A DNA stretch of 64,000 nt from Brenneria bubanii (lineage in GTDB: Bacteria; Pseudomonadota; Gammaproteobacteria; Enterobacterales; Enterobacteriaceae), in NCBI RefSeq assembly GCF_022378355.1, contig NZ_JAKMAJ010000011.1, forward strand, positions 62,001-126,000, given 5' to 3'. Below are positions 39,644 to 48,648 of the stretch, piece by piece. A program made the translations under genes and the position numbers. The notes beneath the pieces are model-generated. The model saw nothing but the letters and a program-made list of their open reading frames with translations. It searched no databases and was not told where the DNA came from. Position 1 is the stretch's first letter. Every line of letters starts with the position of its first letter.

Positions 39644-40261
39644 ATGTCAGATTACAAACAACCGCTGCGCGTGGGCGTCGGCGGCCCGGTAGGCTCGGGG
39701 AAAACCGCATTGCTGGAAGCCTTATGCAAAGCCATGCGCGACACCTGGCAGTTGGCGGTGGTGACCAACGATATTTACACCAAAGAAGACCAGCGTATTT
39801 TAACCGAAGCCGGCGCGCTGGCGCCGGAACGCATCATCGGCGTGGAAACCGGCGGTTGCCCGCATACCGCCATCCGTGAGGACGCCTCAATGAATCTGGC
39901 GGCCGTCGAGGATCTGGCGCGCCGCTTCGGCAACCTGGACATTGTTTTCGTGGAGAGCGGCGGCGATAACCTGAGCGCTACCTTCAGCCCGGAGCTGGCC
40001 GATTTGACCATTTACGTGATCGACGTAGCCGAAGGCGAAAAAATTCCCCGCAAGGGCGGGCCGGGCATCACCCGTTCGGACTTTCTGGTGATCAACAAAA
40101 CCGATCTGGCGCCTTACGTCGGCGCGTCGCTGGAGGTAATGGAACGCGATACCAATCGCATGCGTCCGCAACGTCCCTGGACGTTTACCAATCTGAAGAC
40201 CGGCGACGGGCTGCAAGCCATTATCCGCTTCCTCGAAACCGAGGGTATGCTGGCGGTATGA
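39644..40261 (+). CDS. ureG: Urease accessory GTPase UreG
   Basis: UreG uses GTP to drive nickel insertion into urease. The 205-residue SIMIBI GTPase shows the P-loop GGPVGSGKT at residues 12-20, the metal-binding CPH in [15 protein letters not shown], and NKTD for guanine recognition. It is the last gene of ureDABCEFG. No nickel permease follows directly, but nikABC and nikR lie about 4-9 kb downstream in the same island. Confidence 0.97.
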   Translation: MSDYKQPLRVGVGGPVGSGKTALLEALCKAMRDTWQLAVVTNDIYTKEDQRILTEAGALAPERIIGVETGGCPHTAIREDASMNLAAVEDLARRFGNLDIVFVESGGDNLSATFSPELADLTIYVIDVAEGEKIPRKGGPGITRSDFLVINKTDLAPYVGASLEVMERDTNRMRPQRPWTFTNLKTGDGLQAIIRFLETEGMLAV

Positions 40262-40445
40262 CGACGCGCGCGTTTCGCACGGCATCGCTCCCCGGCATAA
40301 CGGCCTATGGATGATTATCCGCACGGTGCGTCGAGGATCCATGCCGTGCGGGAAGGAGGCGAATAGCCGGTTCGATCGCCGCCATGGCTTTGCAATCAGC
40401 CACCGCCCGCAAGATGGCTATTTTGATATAACCGATTAATAGTCA

Positions 40446-40470
40446 AGGCGTAAGGCTAAATAGCCTTGCC
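40446..40470 (+). terminator. Terminator-like hairpin after the urease operon
   Basis: AAGGCTAAATAGCCTT is a near-perfect inverted repeat, extended by GGC and GCC on its outer sides, followed by CTCTGTTTTAAAT. It lies about 185 bp after the ureG stop and is a plausible intrinsic terminator. The rest of the 413-bp gap (40262-40674) shows no gene. Confidence 0.5.
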
Positions 40471-40674
40471 CTCTGTTTTAAATAATTTTAACGGCCGGGA
40501 AACGGCAATAACGGAATATGACGTACGGCGAACAGGAATTATCATCGGTAACGCCCGAGGCGACGCGGCAGGGGCCGGTTCGGCCGCATCAGTCTAGTGC
40601 GCGGATCGGGGCGATGTTTCTCTTTCAGAGAACGCGCTACACTAGCTCAACCACGCGGCAAGGCGTATCTTCTT

Positions 40675-42393
40675 ATGATCAATCAGGTTGATTTGATTCT
40701 TTCTTTACTGCAACAGATGTGCGTTTATCTGGTCATCGCTTATCTATTGAGTAAAACCCCTTTATTCATTCCGCTGATGCAGGTCACCATCCGCTTACCC
40801 CACAAGCTGGTGTGTTATCTGGTTTTTTCCGTGTTCTGCATCATGGGTACCTATTTCGGCCTGCATATCGATGACTCCATTGCCAATACCCGCGCTACCG
40901 GCGCCGTATTAGGCGGTATGCTGGGCGGCCCCTCGGTCGGTTTTCTCGTCGGCCTGACCGGCGGGCTGCATCGTTATTCGATGGGCGGCATGACGGCGCT
41001 GGCCTGTATGCTGTCGACTATCGCCGAAGGTCTGCTGGGCGGCTTGCTGCACCGCTATCTGACGCGGCGCAACCGTATCGATCTGCTGTTTCAGCCCCTG
41101 GTGGTCGGTTTAACCGCGCTGGTGGCCGAAATTCTGCAGATGGTCATTATTCTGCTGGTTGCCCGACCGTTTGATAACGCCATCGCGCTGGTGAGAGATA
41201 TCGCCCTGCCGATGATGATCACCAATACCATTGGCTCCGCCATGTTTATGCGTATTTTGCTCGACAGGCGCGCCATTTTTGAGAAATACACCTCGGCCTT
41301 TTCCGCCAAGGCGCTGAAAATCGCCGCCCGCGCCGAAGGTACGCTGCGCCAGGGTTTCAACCAGCAGAACAGCATGCGCGTCGCCCGTATCCTGTATGAG
41401 GAGCTGGGCGTCGGCGCCGTCGCGATTACCGACCGGGAGAAATTACTGGCGTTTATCGGCCTGGGCGACGATCACCACACCGTCGACTCCCCTATCACCT
41501 CCCGCCACACCCATCGGGCGATAGAGAAAAATCAGGTGGTGTACGCCGACGGCAATGAAATGCCTTACACCTGCTCCATTTCCCCCAACTGTAAGCTGGG
41601 CTCAACGCTGGTGATCCCACTGCGAGGCGAAGAGCAACGCGTCATCGGCACCATTAAGCTGTACGAGCCCAAGAACAAGCTGTTTTCCAGCATCAACCGG
41701 ACGCTGGGAGAAGGGATAGCCCACCTGCTTTCCGCCCAGATTCTGGCCGGGCGTTTCGAACGGCAGAAACAGCTGCTGGTACAGTCGGAAATCAAACTGT
41801 TGCATGCCCAGGTTAACCCTCATTTCCTGTTTAACGCGCTGAATACCTTATCCGCCGTGATACGCCGCAACCCCGATCATGCTCGTCAACTGGTGCTGTC
41901 GCTGTCGACCTTTTTTCGCAAAAACCTCAAGCGCAGTAATGATGAGGTATCGCTGAGCGACGAGTTGGAACATGTGAACGCCTATCTGGAAATTGAGAAA
42001 GCGCGTTTCGCCGATCACCTGACGGTGGATATCACGCTGCCGGACCAACTGCTGGAAGCGCGCTTGCCGGCATTTTCTCTGCAACCCATTGTGGAAAACG
42101 CCATCAAACACGGTATCTCACAGATGCTCGACGTCGGTCACGTTCATATCAGCGGACGTTTGCACGCCAATACCCTGGAACTGACGGTAGAAGACAACGC
42201 CGGCATGTATCAACCGCCCAGCGGCGGAGATGGTTTGGGGATGAATCTGGTGGATCGGCGCATCAAGGCCCGCTACGGTACGCACTTTGGTATTACTGTG
42301 ATTTGCGAAGCGGACAGCTTTACCCGGGTAGAGGTCCGCGTTCCCTTTATTTCACCCAAAAAGCCGCTCAACGATCGGCATCAGGCGGCTTAG
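40675..42393 (+). CDS. btsS: Sensor histidine kinase BtsS (YehU), without adjacent BtsR
   Basis: BtsS is the high-affinity extracellular pyruvate sensor of the LytS family. The 572-residue protein has five or six membrane helices (5TMR-LYT domain, about residues 1-200), a GAF domain (about 225-355) and a kinase domain with the phospho-accepting His in AQVNPHFLFNALNTL and an ATP-binding GLGMNLVDRR. The match with E. coli BtsS runs through the whole length. ATG 40675 is chosen by this match, with AAGGCG upstream. In E. coli btsR follows directly; here no response regulator gene is adjacent, so the partner must be elsewhere or lost. Confidence 0.93.
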   Translation: MINQVDLILSLLQQMCVYLVIAYLLSKTPLFIPLMQVTIRLPHKLVCYLVFSVFCIMGTYFGLHIDDSIANTRATGAVLGGMLGGPSVGFLVGLTGGLHRYSMGGMTALACMLSTIAEGLLGGLLHRYLTRRNRIDLLFQPLVVGLTALVAEILQMVIILLVARPFDNAIALVRDIALPMMITNTIGSAMFMRILLDRRAIFEKYTSAFSAKALKIAARAEGTLRQGFNQQNSMRVARILYEELGVGAVAITDREKLLAFIGLGDDHHTVDSPITSRHTHRAIEKNQVVYADGNEMPYTCSISPNCKLGSTLVIPLRGEEQRVIGTIKLYEPKNKLFSSINRTLGEGIAHLLSAQILAGRFERQKQLLVQSEIKLLHAQVNPHFLFNALNTLSAVIRRNPDHARQLVLSLSTFFRKNLKRSNDEVSLSDELEHVNAYLEIEKARFADHLTVDITLPDQLLEARLPAFSLQPIVENAIKHGISQMLDVGHVHISGRLHANTLELTVEDNAGMYQPPSGGDGLGMNLVDRRIKARYGTHFGITVICEADSFTRVEVRVPFISPKKPLNDRHQAA

Positions 42394-42546
42394 CTCAATA
42401 TGTTTCGCGCTTAAAAGCCGCTCGCTCACACAACGAGCAGGCCGGCGCGATCGAGACAGGTTAGAGATTTTTCTCATTTCTAAAACAAAGAATAGTGATG
42501 TTATACTCAGCCCGGTCTATTTAATTATGCGAATTTAAGGTACAGG

Positions 42547-43131
42547 ATGTCCTCTATCGACATAAAGCTCACCAAACCTATCGGTATTTTTATCATTATC
42601 GAACGTTTGTATGCCCGCGATGGGTTAGCGCCGTCAATCGGTGAATTAGGCCCTTCATTGACGCAAATACACCGGACCGTTATACAGTTAAGAAGAAAGC
42701 AAGACATGTATATGGACGGCGCCAAATTAGCCCCCAGAGATATCAGCTTATGGCAACGCATTAAATATCTCACCGGATCCGTCGTCACCACCAAAGACAC
42801 CGATGAACTCGTTTATACGCCAGAGTTTATGGGGTCTCTGTTAGCGGCAACACCGCTTGCCAATGTCGACTACAAAAATATTCCCCGCTTTTTAACCACC
42901 GAAGGCATCTATTCCTTACCTAAAGTGATGGCGTTCGGCCGGGATCCTATTCCCGACGTGCTGCTGTATGGCAAAAGCAATACGACCTTTTTCGTCGACG
43001 ACGGCGGCAGAGGAACGCCAACGGCCATCGCAAAATATAATCAACGGACAAAAGATCTGATGATGATCAATAATCAGTCGGATGTCGCCAACATCATGAA
43101 AGACCTGATAGCGAAAGAGGTCAAATTATGA
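42547..43131 (+). CDS. Uncharacterised protein, first gene of a three-gene set
   Basis: The 194-residue product has no signal peptide or clear membrane segment. Its N-terminus (IFIIIERLYARDGLAPSIGE, then LTQIHRTVIQLRRKQD) could form a winged helix, and the middle reads like an alpha/beta domain (IPDVLLYGKSNTTFFVDDGG). I do not recognise a family. Its stop overlaps the next ATG by four bases (ATGA), so it is coupled to a membrane protein gene. It is less GC-rich than the island around it. Confidence 0.6.
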   Translation: MSSIDIKLTKPIGIFIIIERLYARDGLAPSIGELGPSLTQIHRTVIQLRRKQDMYMDGAKLAPRDISLWQRIKYLTGSVVTTKDTDELVYTPEFMGSLLAATPLANVDYKNIPRFLTTEGIYSLPKVMAFGRDPIPDVLLYGKSNTTFFVDDGGRGTPTAIAKYNQRTKDLMMINNQSDVANIMKDLIAKEVKL

Positions 43132-43610
43132 AGACGGGAGTTAAGGTTTCTGGCATCCTATTACTCGTCATCCTTTCTTTCCTGCTAGGTTTAAATACCT
43201 ATTATCCTTATTTATCCTGGTACTTCGGTACAGATTCGCTTTCAGTTTCCAGCGTAAACGCCATGATGCTTAACGACTTGATCAACGGCGCGCTATTTGC
43301 ACTATCCGGCATCGTTATTTTCATTATGAGCACTAAATTCAAGAAAACGCCGTTGCCGACGATTAAAGCGCTGTTTACCTTTATCATTGTGCAGTTGGTG
43401 GTGAACTTCCTATTATTCAGCGCGTTTATTGGTTTGCATAAGGTTTATAACCAGTTTTATTACAGCGACCTGCATAATATCGATATTACAAATATATATT
43501 TTGTCATCGAGATAATATCAAGTGCGATTATCAGCATTATTTTTATGAGCGTATTTTATGATAAGCTTTTTTATAAAAACCATAAAAATGGGATATGTAA
43601 GAGCGTTTGA
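43128..43610 (+). CDS. Small four-helix membrane protein of unknown function
   Basis: The 160-residue protein has four hydrophobic stretches (about residues 7-25, 45-68, 78-102 and 122-147) and a basic C-terminus. It overlaps the preceding gene by four bases, so the soluble protein and the membrane protein are probably made together. No family is recognised. Confidence 0.6.
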   Translation: MKTGVKVSGILLLVILSFLLGLNTYYPYLSWYFGTDSLSVSSVNAMMLNDLINGALFALSGIVIFIMSTKFKKTPLPTIKALFTFIIVQLVVNFLLFSAFIGLHKVYNQFYYSDLHNIDITNIYFVIEIISSAIISIIFMSVFYDKLFYKNHKNGICKSV

Positions 43611-43875
43611 CTGTTCTGGATGCGACAGTAAACTGCAATACTTCTGTATTCTATCGTTCCAGCTGTGCTGGTTTTTGTTTTATCTGTGGATCCCATATCG
43701 TAGCGATTATGCGATCCTTATTTTCCTGATCTTCTTTTTGCCCGTAATCTCCAGCAACACCAGGTGTATCAACCACGCTGGGTACTCTCGCGCCTGGTGT
43801 TTTGTATGGCTTATAGCCCCGTATATCATGCTGCTTCTGCCTTTCTTCTTAAAGAGAAAGGGGGCAACGGGGTAA
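43588..43875 (+). CDS. DUF805-like small membrane protein
   Basis: From the ATG at 43588 the frame gives 95 residues with three hydrophobic helices and a C-terminal pattern TRCINHAGYSRAWCFVWLIA that recalls the R-x-H-D-x-G-x-S-x-W motif of DUF805 (YhaH-like) proteins. It overlaps the end of the previous gene by 23 bp in another frame. An earlier ATG at 43558 is possible. The function is unknown. It is convergent with nikC. Confidence 0.5.
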   Translation: MGYVRAFDCSGCDSKLQYFCILSFQLCWFLFYLWIPYRSDYAILIFLIFFLPVISSNTRCINHAGYSRAWCFVWLIAPYIMLLLPFFLKRKGATG

Positions 43876-44045
43876 CCCCATCATTAGCCTCAAGCCGCGA
43901 CACAGGCATAGCCACCCGCGGTTGAGAGTCAGGGACGGCCAACAGCAGGCATCGCCATAAGTTCACCCCGGTTAATGGGCGGGGTGATAAGAGGCGGCAA
44001 ACGCACCTGCAAAATGCAGGATATAAGACCAACGCCAATATCCCT

Positions 44046-44879
44046 TTAGTTTTTACCATCTCCGCCCAAGACATCGCGCAGAAAATCGCCCAGATAGTTA
44101 AACGCCGCCACCACCAGCACAATGGCTATGCCGGCGGGCAGCATCTGCTCCGGATGTACCATCAGGATGTTTTTCGCTTCGCCCAGCATCGCGCCCCACT
44201 CCGGAGTGGGCGGCTGCACGCCAAGTCCGATAAAAGACAGTGCCGATAGCAGCAGAATCAGCGCGCCGCTGTCGGTAGTGGCCAGCACCGCCATTTCCGC
44301 GGCGCTCACCGGCAGCAGATGCCGCAGGATGATATAAGTCGGCTTGGCGCCGATCAGCCTGGCGTAATGAATGTAGTGCCGATCGCTATATTGCAGCACG
44401 ATGCCGCGAATCATCCGGGCATACCAGGCCCACTTCACCAGCAGCACCGCCAGTATGATATTGCCCAGTCCCGGCCCCAGAATGCCGACCAAAGCAAAAA
44501 TCATCACTTCGCTGGGAAACGACAGCATCACATCGCACATGCGCATTAATACGGCGTCGACGCGACCGCGGAAATACCCCGCCAGCATGCCGATCAGCAT
44601 ACCGAACGCCAGCGTGACCGCCATCGCCAACAGCGAGACAAACACCGTGGTGCGAATGCCGTACAACAGACGGGAAAACAGGCAACGCCCCAGATGGTCG
44701 GCGCCCAGCGGATAATCCATGCCGATGGCGTGATATTTATCGCGCCACGAAACCAGCAGCGGATCATGCGGCGCAATCCAGGGCGCCAGCAACCCGGCCA
44801 GCAGCACCAATGCCAGAAAACACAGGCACCACAGCGCCAGTCGGTCCTGTTTCAGACGCAGCCAGAAGTGCCGGCTCAT
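44046..44879 (-). CDS. nikC: Nickel ABC transporter permease NikC
   Basis: The 277-residue protein is a Dpp/Opp-type inner-membrane permease with an N-terminal helix and five further helices, the ADHLGRCLFSRLLYGIRTT entry and the EAA-type loop (YARLIGAKPTYIILRHLLP). Length and sequence match NikC. ATG 44879 overlaps the nikB stop by four bases (ATGA). In E. coli nikD and nikE, the ATPases, follow; here nothing on this strand follows, and the next genes face the other way, so the transporter lacks local ATPases. Confidence 0.88.
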   Translation of the reverse strand: MSRHFWLRLKQDRLALWCLCFLALVLLAGLLAPWIAPHDPLLVSWRDKYHAIGMDYPLGADHLGRCLFSRLLYGIRTTVFVSLLAMAVTLAFGMLIGMLAGYFRGRVDAVLMRMCDVMLSFPSEVMIFALVGILGPGLGNIILAVLLVKWAWYARMIRGIVLQYSDRHYIHYARLIGAKPTYIILRHLLPVSAAEMAVLATTDSGALILLLSALSFIGLGVQPPTPEWGAMLGEAKNILMVHPEQMLPAGIAIVLVVAAFNYLGDFLRDVLGGDGKN

Positions 44880-45814
44880 ACGGCGATACCGCGCCGCAAA
44901 CGGGGATCCAGCCACATCTGCAATAGATCGATGATGAAATTCATCGAGACGAACAGCAGCGCCATTAGCAGGACATAAGCCTGGATCACCGGATAATCAC
45001 GGTTAAAAATCGCCGTCACGCACAGCCGTCCCAAGCCGGGCCAGGAGAAAATGTTTTCGATAATCAGCGTACCGGCAATCAGGCGGGGAATGCTCATGCC
45101 CAGCGCCACCAGCGGCGAATAGAGGGCGTTGATCAGCACATGCCGCCAGAGGATACGCCGGGCGCTCAGGCCGCGCGCCTGCGCATAGGCGACGTAGGGC
45201 TGGCCAAGCTGGCCAAGCATATTGCTGCGCAACAGGCGAACATAGGTGCCGAGATAACCCAGCGCCAGGGTTAATGCGGGTAATATCACCGCGCCCGGCG
45301 CCTGCATACCGCCGACGGGCAGCCAACCCAGTTTGACCGACAGCAGCCAAATCAGCAGCAGGCCCAGCCAATAATTCGGCATCGCGGTAAGTAGGAAAAG
45401 CAAGGTACGCAACCATTTATCCAGCCAGCGGTCATGGGTTGCCACACAAAGCATGGCGAATGACAGCGACCCCAGCAAAATCATGCCAAACGCGCTGGCG
45501 GCCAGCCGCAACGTGGCGGGCAAGGCCGTCATTAGCGCCTGCCACACGCTGGTTCGGCTGACGTACGAGTCGCCGAAATCCAGATGCAGGCAACGTTGCA
45601 GCCAGGAAAGGTATTGGCGCCAGAATGGCAGGTCCAACCCCAGCTCATGACGCATCGCCGTGACGGCCTCGTCGGTCGGCACGACCATATTGACGCGCAG
45701 CGCCGCTTCGGCGGGATCGGACGGTGAAAGCCGGATCAGCGTAAAGGCGATCAGAGATATCGCCAGAATCAGTGGCATCATCAACAATAGCCGGCGAAAG
45801 CAATAGCGCGTCAT
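44876..45814 (-). CDS. nikB: Nickel ABC transporter permease NikB
   Basis: The 312-residue permease (E. coli 314) has six membrane helices and the family features LGLDLPFWRQYLSWLQ, the AMPNYWLGLLLIWL helix and the EAA-type loop YVAYAQARGLSARRILWRHV. It forms the channel with NikC. It lies 15 bp after nikA and overlaps nikC. Confidence 0.88.
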   Translation of the reverse strand: MTRYCFRRLLLMMPLILAISLIAFTLIRLSPSDPAEAALRVNMVVPTDEAVTAMRHELGLDLPFWRQYLSWLQRCLHLDFGDSYVSRTSVWQALMTALPATLRLAASAFGMILLGSLSFAMLCVATHDRWLDKWLRTLLFLLTAMPNYWLGLLLIWLLSVKLGWLPVGGMQAPGAVILPALTLALGYLGTYVRLLRSNMLGQLGQPYVAYAQARGLSARRILWRHVLINALYSPLVALGMSIPRLIAGTLIIENIFSWPGLGRLCVTAIFNRDYPVIQAYVLLMALLFVSMNFIIDLLQMWLDPRLRRGIAV

Positions 45815-45829
45815 CCGTTCTCCCGCCGC

Positions 45830-47443
45830 TTAACGCCAATACATTTTTTCAAAAGGGATCTCATACTGGGAAGGATTAAACGTCACGCCTTGCAGGTCGG
45901 CGCTGAAAACGGCCTTGGTGCGGGAATAGGTCAGCGGTATATAAAGCGCTTCCCGTGCCAACATCTCCCATATCTGTCGATACAGCGCCCGCCGCTGCGC
46001 CTCATCCGGGGTAATCAGCACCTGGCCAATCAGCGCATCCAGCTCAGCCTTGCCCGGCAAGCCTTTTTGTCCCTGGTAATCGGCATGCGCCGGGAGCCGA
46101 AACGAAGAAATATACGACTGCGGATCGTATGGCTTCCCCCAGGAAAACGAGTATTGCAGGTCGAAATCACCGGATTTCTGCCTGTCCAGATAAGCCTGTT
46201 TTTCCTCTCCGATAAGCACGACGTCCACGCCGACCTGCCGGAAATTGCTTTGAATCACTTCGGCGATGGCCCTTTCCCCGGCATTATTGGCGTTGTAAGA
46301 GAAGACCAGCCGCATCGGCTCGCCCTGCTTCTCGCGGATGGCGCGCCCGGCCGGGAGCCGCCAGCCCGCATCATCCAATAACGCTTGAGCCTTGGCCATG
46401 TCGTAGTGATAACGCACCGGTTCGGCAACGTCGGCATAAGGCAGGTTCGGCGCCAGCAGCGTATCCGCCACGCTTTCGCTGCCCGCCATCACGCCTTCGG
46501 CAATCGCCTGCTTATCCACCGCATACTGCAACGCGCGCCGAACCTGACGATCGGCGGTAATCGGCCGGCTGCTGTTCATCACCAGCGCGCGTGAGGCCAC
46601 CGGTTCGCTCACCGCCGTGTGAAACCGGCGATTCTTCTGTAATGCCGTAAAGCTATCGCCGTCCATCATGTCGCCGTCCGCGCCGAAAACCAGCTGAATA
46701 TCGCCTTTTTCCAGCGCCAGCAGCATGCTCTGACGCTCGGGGATTACATGCCAGATCACGCGCTCAATCCGCGGCGGCGTTCCCCAGTAGTGGGGGTTGG
46801 CGCTAAACCCGGCGTACTGATTTTTCACATATTCCGTCAATAGCCACGGCCCGGTTCCGGCATAGGCGCTGACGCCGTTTCGGGTTTGACCGTCAATAAA
46901 ATCCTTCGGCGAGATGAAGCGGAAAGGCCGGGTTAGGCCAAGCTCCACCAGCGTGGGGTAATAGGGGTTTTTCAGATTGAGGGCGACGGTATACTCATCC
47001 ACCACCTCGACGTTATCGATCTGTTGAACCAGCTCAAGCCAGGCATGGCGCTGATAATTCGCCAGTACCGCCGCGATATTCAGCTTAACCGCCCCGGCAT
47101 TAAATTTTTCGCCATCGCTGAAGCTCACGTCATGACGCAGATGAAAGAGATAACGCTTACCATCCGGCGAAACGTCCCAACTTTGCGCCAGCCAGGGCCG
47201 CACTCCCTGCTCGGTATTAATCACCAGCGGCTCAAACACCATATTCTGCGCGGCCATCTCACCGCTATAGAGGTGGGGATTGATATCGCGGATATCTTTG
47301 GTGCTGGCGTAGTTTAATCGCGCACGGCCGGCGCTGGTTTCCGCCGCCAGTCCGCTCGAGGTCGCCGTCACGGTCATCGCCAGGCATAAAACCGGAAGAT
47401 AGCGGAAAAACCGCGGCGTCCGCGCTGTTTTGATGGTCGGCAT
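45830..47443 (-). CDS. nikA: Nickel-binding periplasmic protein NikA
   Basis: The 537-residue protein starts with a signal peptide (cleavage near SSGLAA, residue 34) and has the Dpp/NikA fold: INPHLYSGEMAAQNMVFEPL, NYQRHAWLELVQQIDNVEVV and GTGPWLL follow E. coli NikA closely. NikA binds nickel as a chelate, in E. coli with histidine, and passes it to NikBC. GGGGAG lies just before the ATG, and the methyltransferase gene ends 14 bp upstream. Nickel specificity is supported by NikR and urease nearby, though peptide or other chelate cargo cannot be excluded. Confidence 0.88.
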   Translation of the reverse strand: MPTIKTARTPRFFRYLPVLCLAMTVTATSSGLAAETSAGRARLNYASTKDIRDINPHLYSGEMAAQNMVFEPLVINTEQGVRPWLAQSWDVSPDGKRYLFHLRHDVSFSDGEKFNAGAVKLNIAAVLANYQRHAWLELVQQIDNVEVVDEYTVALNLKNPYYPTLVELGLTRPFRFISPKDFIDGQTRNGVSAYAGTGPWLLTEYVKNQYAGFSANPHYWGTPPRIERVIWHVIPERQSMLLALEKGDIQLVFGADGDMMDGDSFTALQKNRRFHTAVSEPVASRALVMNSSRPITADRQVRRALQYAVDKQAIAEGVMAGSESVADTLLAPNLPYADVAEPVRYHYDMAKAQALLDDAGWRLPAGRAIREKQGEPMRLVFSYNANNAGERAIAEVIQSNFRQVGVDVVLIGEEKQAYLDRQKSGDFDLQYSFSWGKPYDPQSYISSFRLPAHADYQGQKGLPGKAELDALIGQVLITPDEAQRRALYRQIWEMLAREALYIPLTYSRTKAVFSADLQGVTFNPSQYEIPFEKMYWR

Positions 47444-47457
47444 ATCTCCCCCGATGG

Positions 47458-48237
47458 CTACTTTTCCGCACAGATCAAAAACATCGGCGTCGAGGCGTAA
47501 TTCACCTTTTCGGTTTCATCCCACAGTTCATCGCCGACACGGATATCCAGCGAGACCTTACGGTATCCGCATTTCAGCAGCGCCTGCGTGTCCCACTGCG
47601 GGCGACGCTCACGGCTGAGCGGCAGCTGGCGAGCGATGTTTTCCATCGCGCTGGTATCGGTATTGACGTAGTGATCGTCCAGCCCCAGATAGCGGGCGTT
47701 CGCCCGATCTTCCAGATAGCCGAGGTGGCTTTGCTCATCAAACAGTTGCAGATACCAGTTGGCGTCAAAGTTAATCAGCCGTCCGCCGGGAGCCAGCACC
47801 CGATACCAGTCTTCATAGGCCGATTGCGGCGCATCCAGATTCCAGGTCACATTGCGCGTTACAATCAGGTCGAAGCTTTCATCCGCAAACGGCAATGAAT
47901 GCACGTCGGATAATACGAAATTCACCTCGACGCCATAGCGCGCCGCATTGCCGCGCGCCTGATCCAGCATCGCCTGCGTGATATCGACGGCCGTTACCTG
48001 ATGTCCGGCCATCGCCAGCGTGACGGCGAAGAAGCCCGGCCCGCTGCCGATATCCAGCACCTTCAATACCGTTTTTGACGGGGCGTATTGGTTGATTTTT
48101 TTCAACCATGCGGCACGCTTGGCATTGGCCAATTCGGTGGCATTCAGTTGGCTGTAGCTGACGGCGCGGGTTGTCCAGTAGCACTGCACGTCACGCAATA
48201 ACTCACGGCTTTCATTTTCGACAAGGCATTGGCTCAC
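47458..48237 (-). CDS. SAM-dependent methyltransferase leading the nik operon
   Basis: The 259-residue protein is a class I methyltransferase: motif I VLDIGSGPGFFAV near residue 62, the acidic ribose-binding AVDITQ, motif LPFADESFDLIVTRNVTWNL and a C-terminal substrate domain. It resembles UbiE-type enzymes but no substrate can be named. GTG 48237 has AGGA about 9 nt upstream. It is 14 bp before nikA and follows a NikR operator, so it should be made when nickel is short. Its product might be a modified ligand that chelates nickel for NikA, or it might modify the carrier; both are conjecture. Confidence 0.8.
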   Translation of the reverse strand: MSQCLVENESRELLRDVQCYWTTRAVSYSQLNATELANAKRAAWLKKINQYAPSKTVLKVLDIGSGPGFFAVTLAMAGHQVTAVDITQAMLDQARGNAARYGVEVNFVLSDVHSLPFADESFDLIVTRNVTWNLDAPQSAYEDWYRVLAPGGRLINFDANWYLQLFDEQSHLGYLEDRANARYLGLDDHYVNTDTSAMENIARQLPLSRERRPQWDTQALLKCGYRKVSLDIRVGDELWDETEKVNYASTPMFLICAEK

Positions 48238-48315
48238 GCGGATCTATCCTGTAAAAGCGTTCAGGCCGGCGGTACCCTCGCGCCGCGCCGGTGGTGAACG
48301 CGAAAGAAATGCTTT

Positions 48316-48432
48316 CGCAAAGCGACGTTGAAAATCGCTCCTGGCGATTTTTTATCGCGGGCTATCCCTGCCCGCTCCCCATAGGGCCGTCGCAAAGCGA
48401 CGTTGAAAATCGCTCCTGGCGATTTTTTTATC
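48316..48432 (-). repeat. Tandem structured repeat in the nik-operon leader
   Basis: Two nearly identical 41-bp copies, 48316-48356 and 48391-48432, lie 75 bp apart. Read on the minus strand toward the methyltransferase gene, each forms a hairpin of AAAATCGC and GCGATTTT around the loop CAGGA, then CGTCGC-TTT-GCGACG; between copies is GCGGGC-AGGGATA-GCCCGC. The apical loops carry GGA. The same architecture, with changed stems, lies before rhtB at 59954-60059. Confidence 0.75.
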
Positions 48433-48473
48433 TTCGACTTATAGCATAGGGAATTGATGAATTTAACCGCAGA

Positions 48474-48500
48474 GTATGAACTTTATAAAAAAAATCATAC
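48474..48500 (-). promoter_or_regulatory. NikR operator of the methyltransferase-nikABC operon
   Basis: GTATGA at 48474-48479 and TCATAC at 48495-48500 are exact half-sites of the enteric NikR operator as I remember it (GTATGA-N16-TCATAC), here with a 15-nt centre containing a run of eight A. The site is about 237 bp before the methyltransferase start and between nikR and that gene. Nickel-loaded NikR would repress the operon. Confidence 0.8.
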
Positions 48501-48648
48501 TTTTTTGATCCGGCTTAACTTAGGCCGCAAAGCGAACCAGGGGGTTATCCTCCGCTCCGGAGGCGAAGCGCCCCTCTTTTCACGGACGTGACGCTCATCG
48601 CGCCGCCGTCAGCTCGCGCGAAGGCGCATTTATACCGACATTAAAAAG

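Noticed and set aside
43826-44122. Open frame of 98 codons overlapping the nikC end, considered as a nikD remnant
   Set aside because: No Walker motifs or ABC signature; it is partly antisense to the DUF805-like gene.
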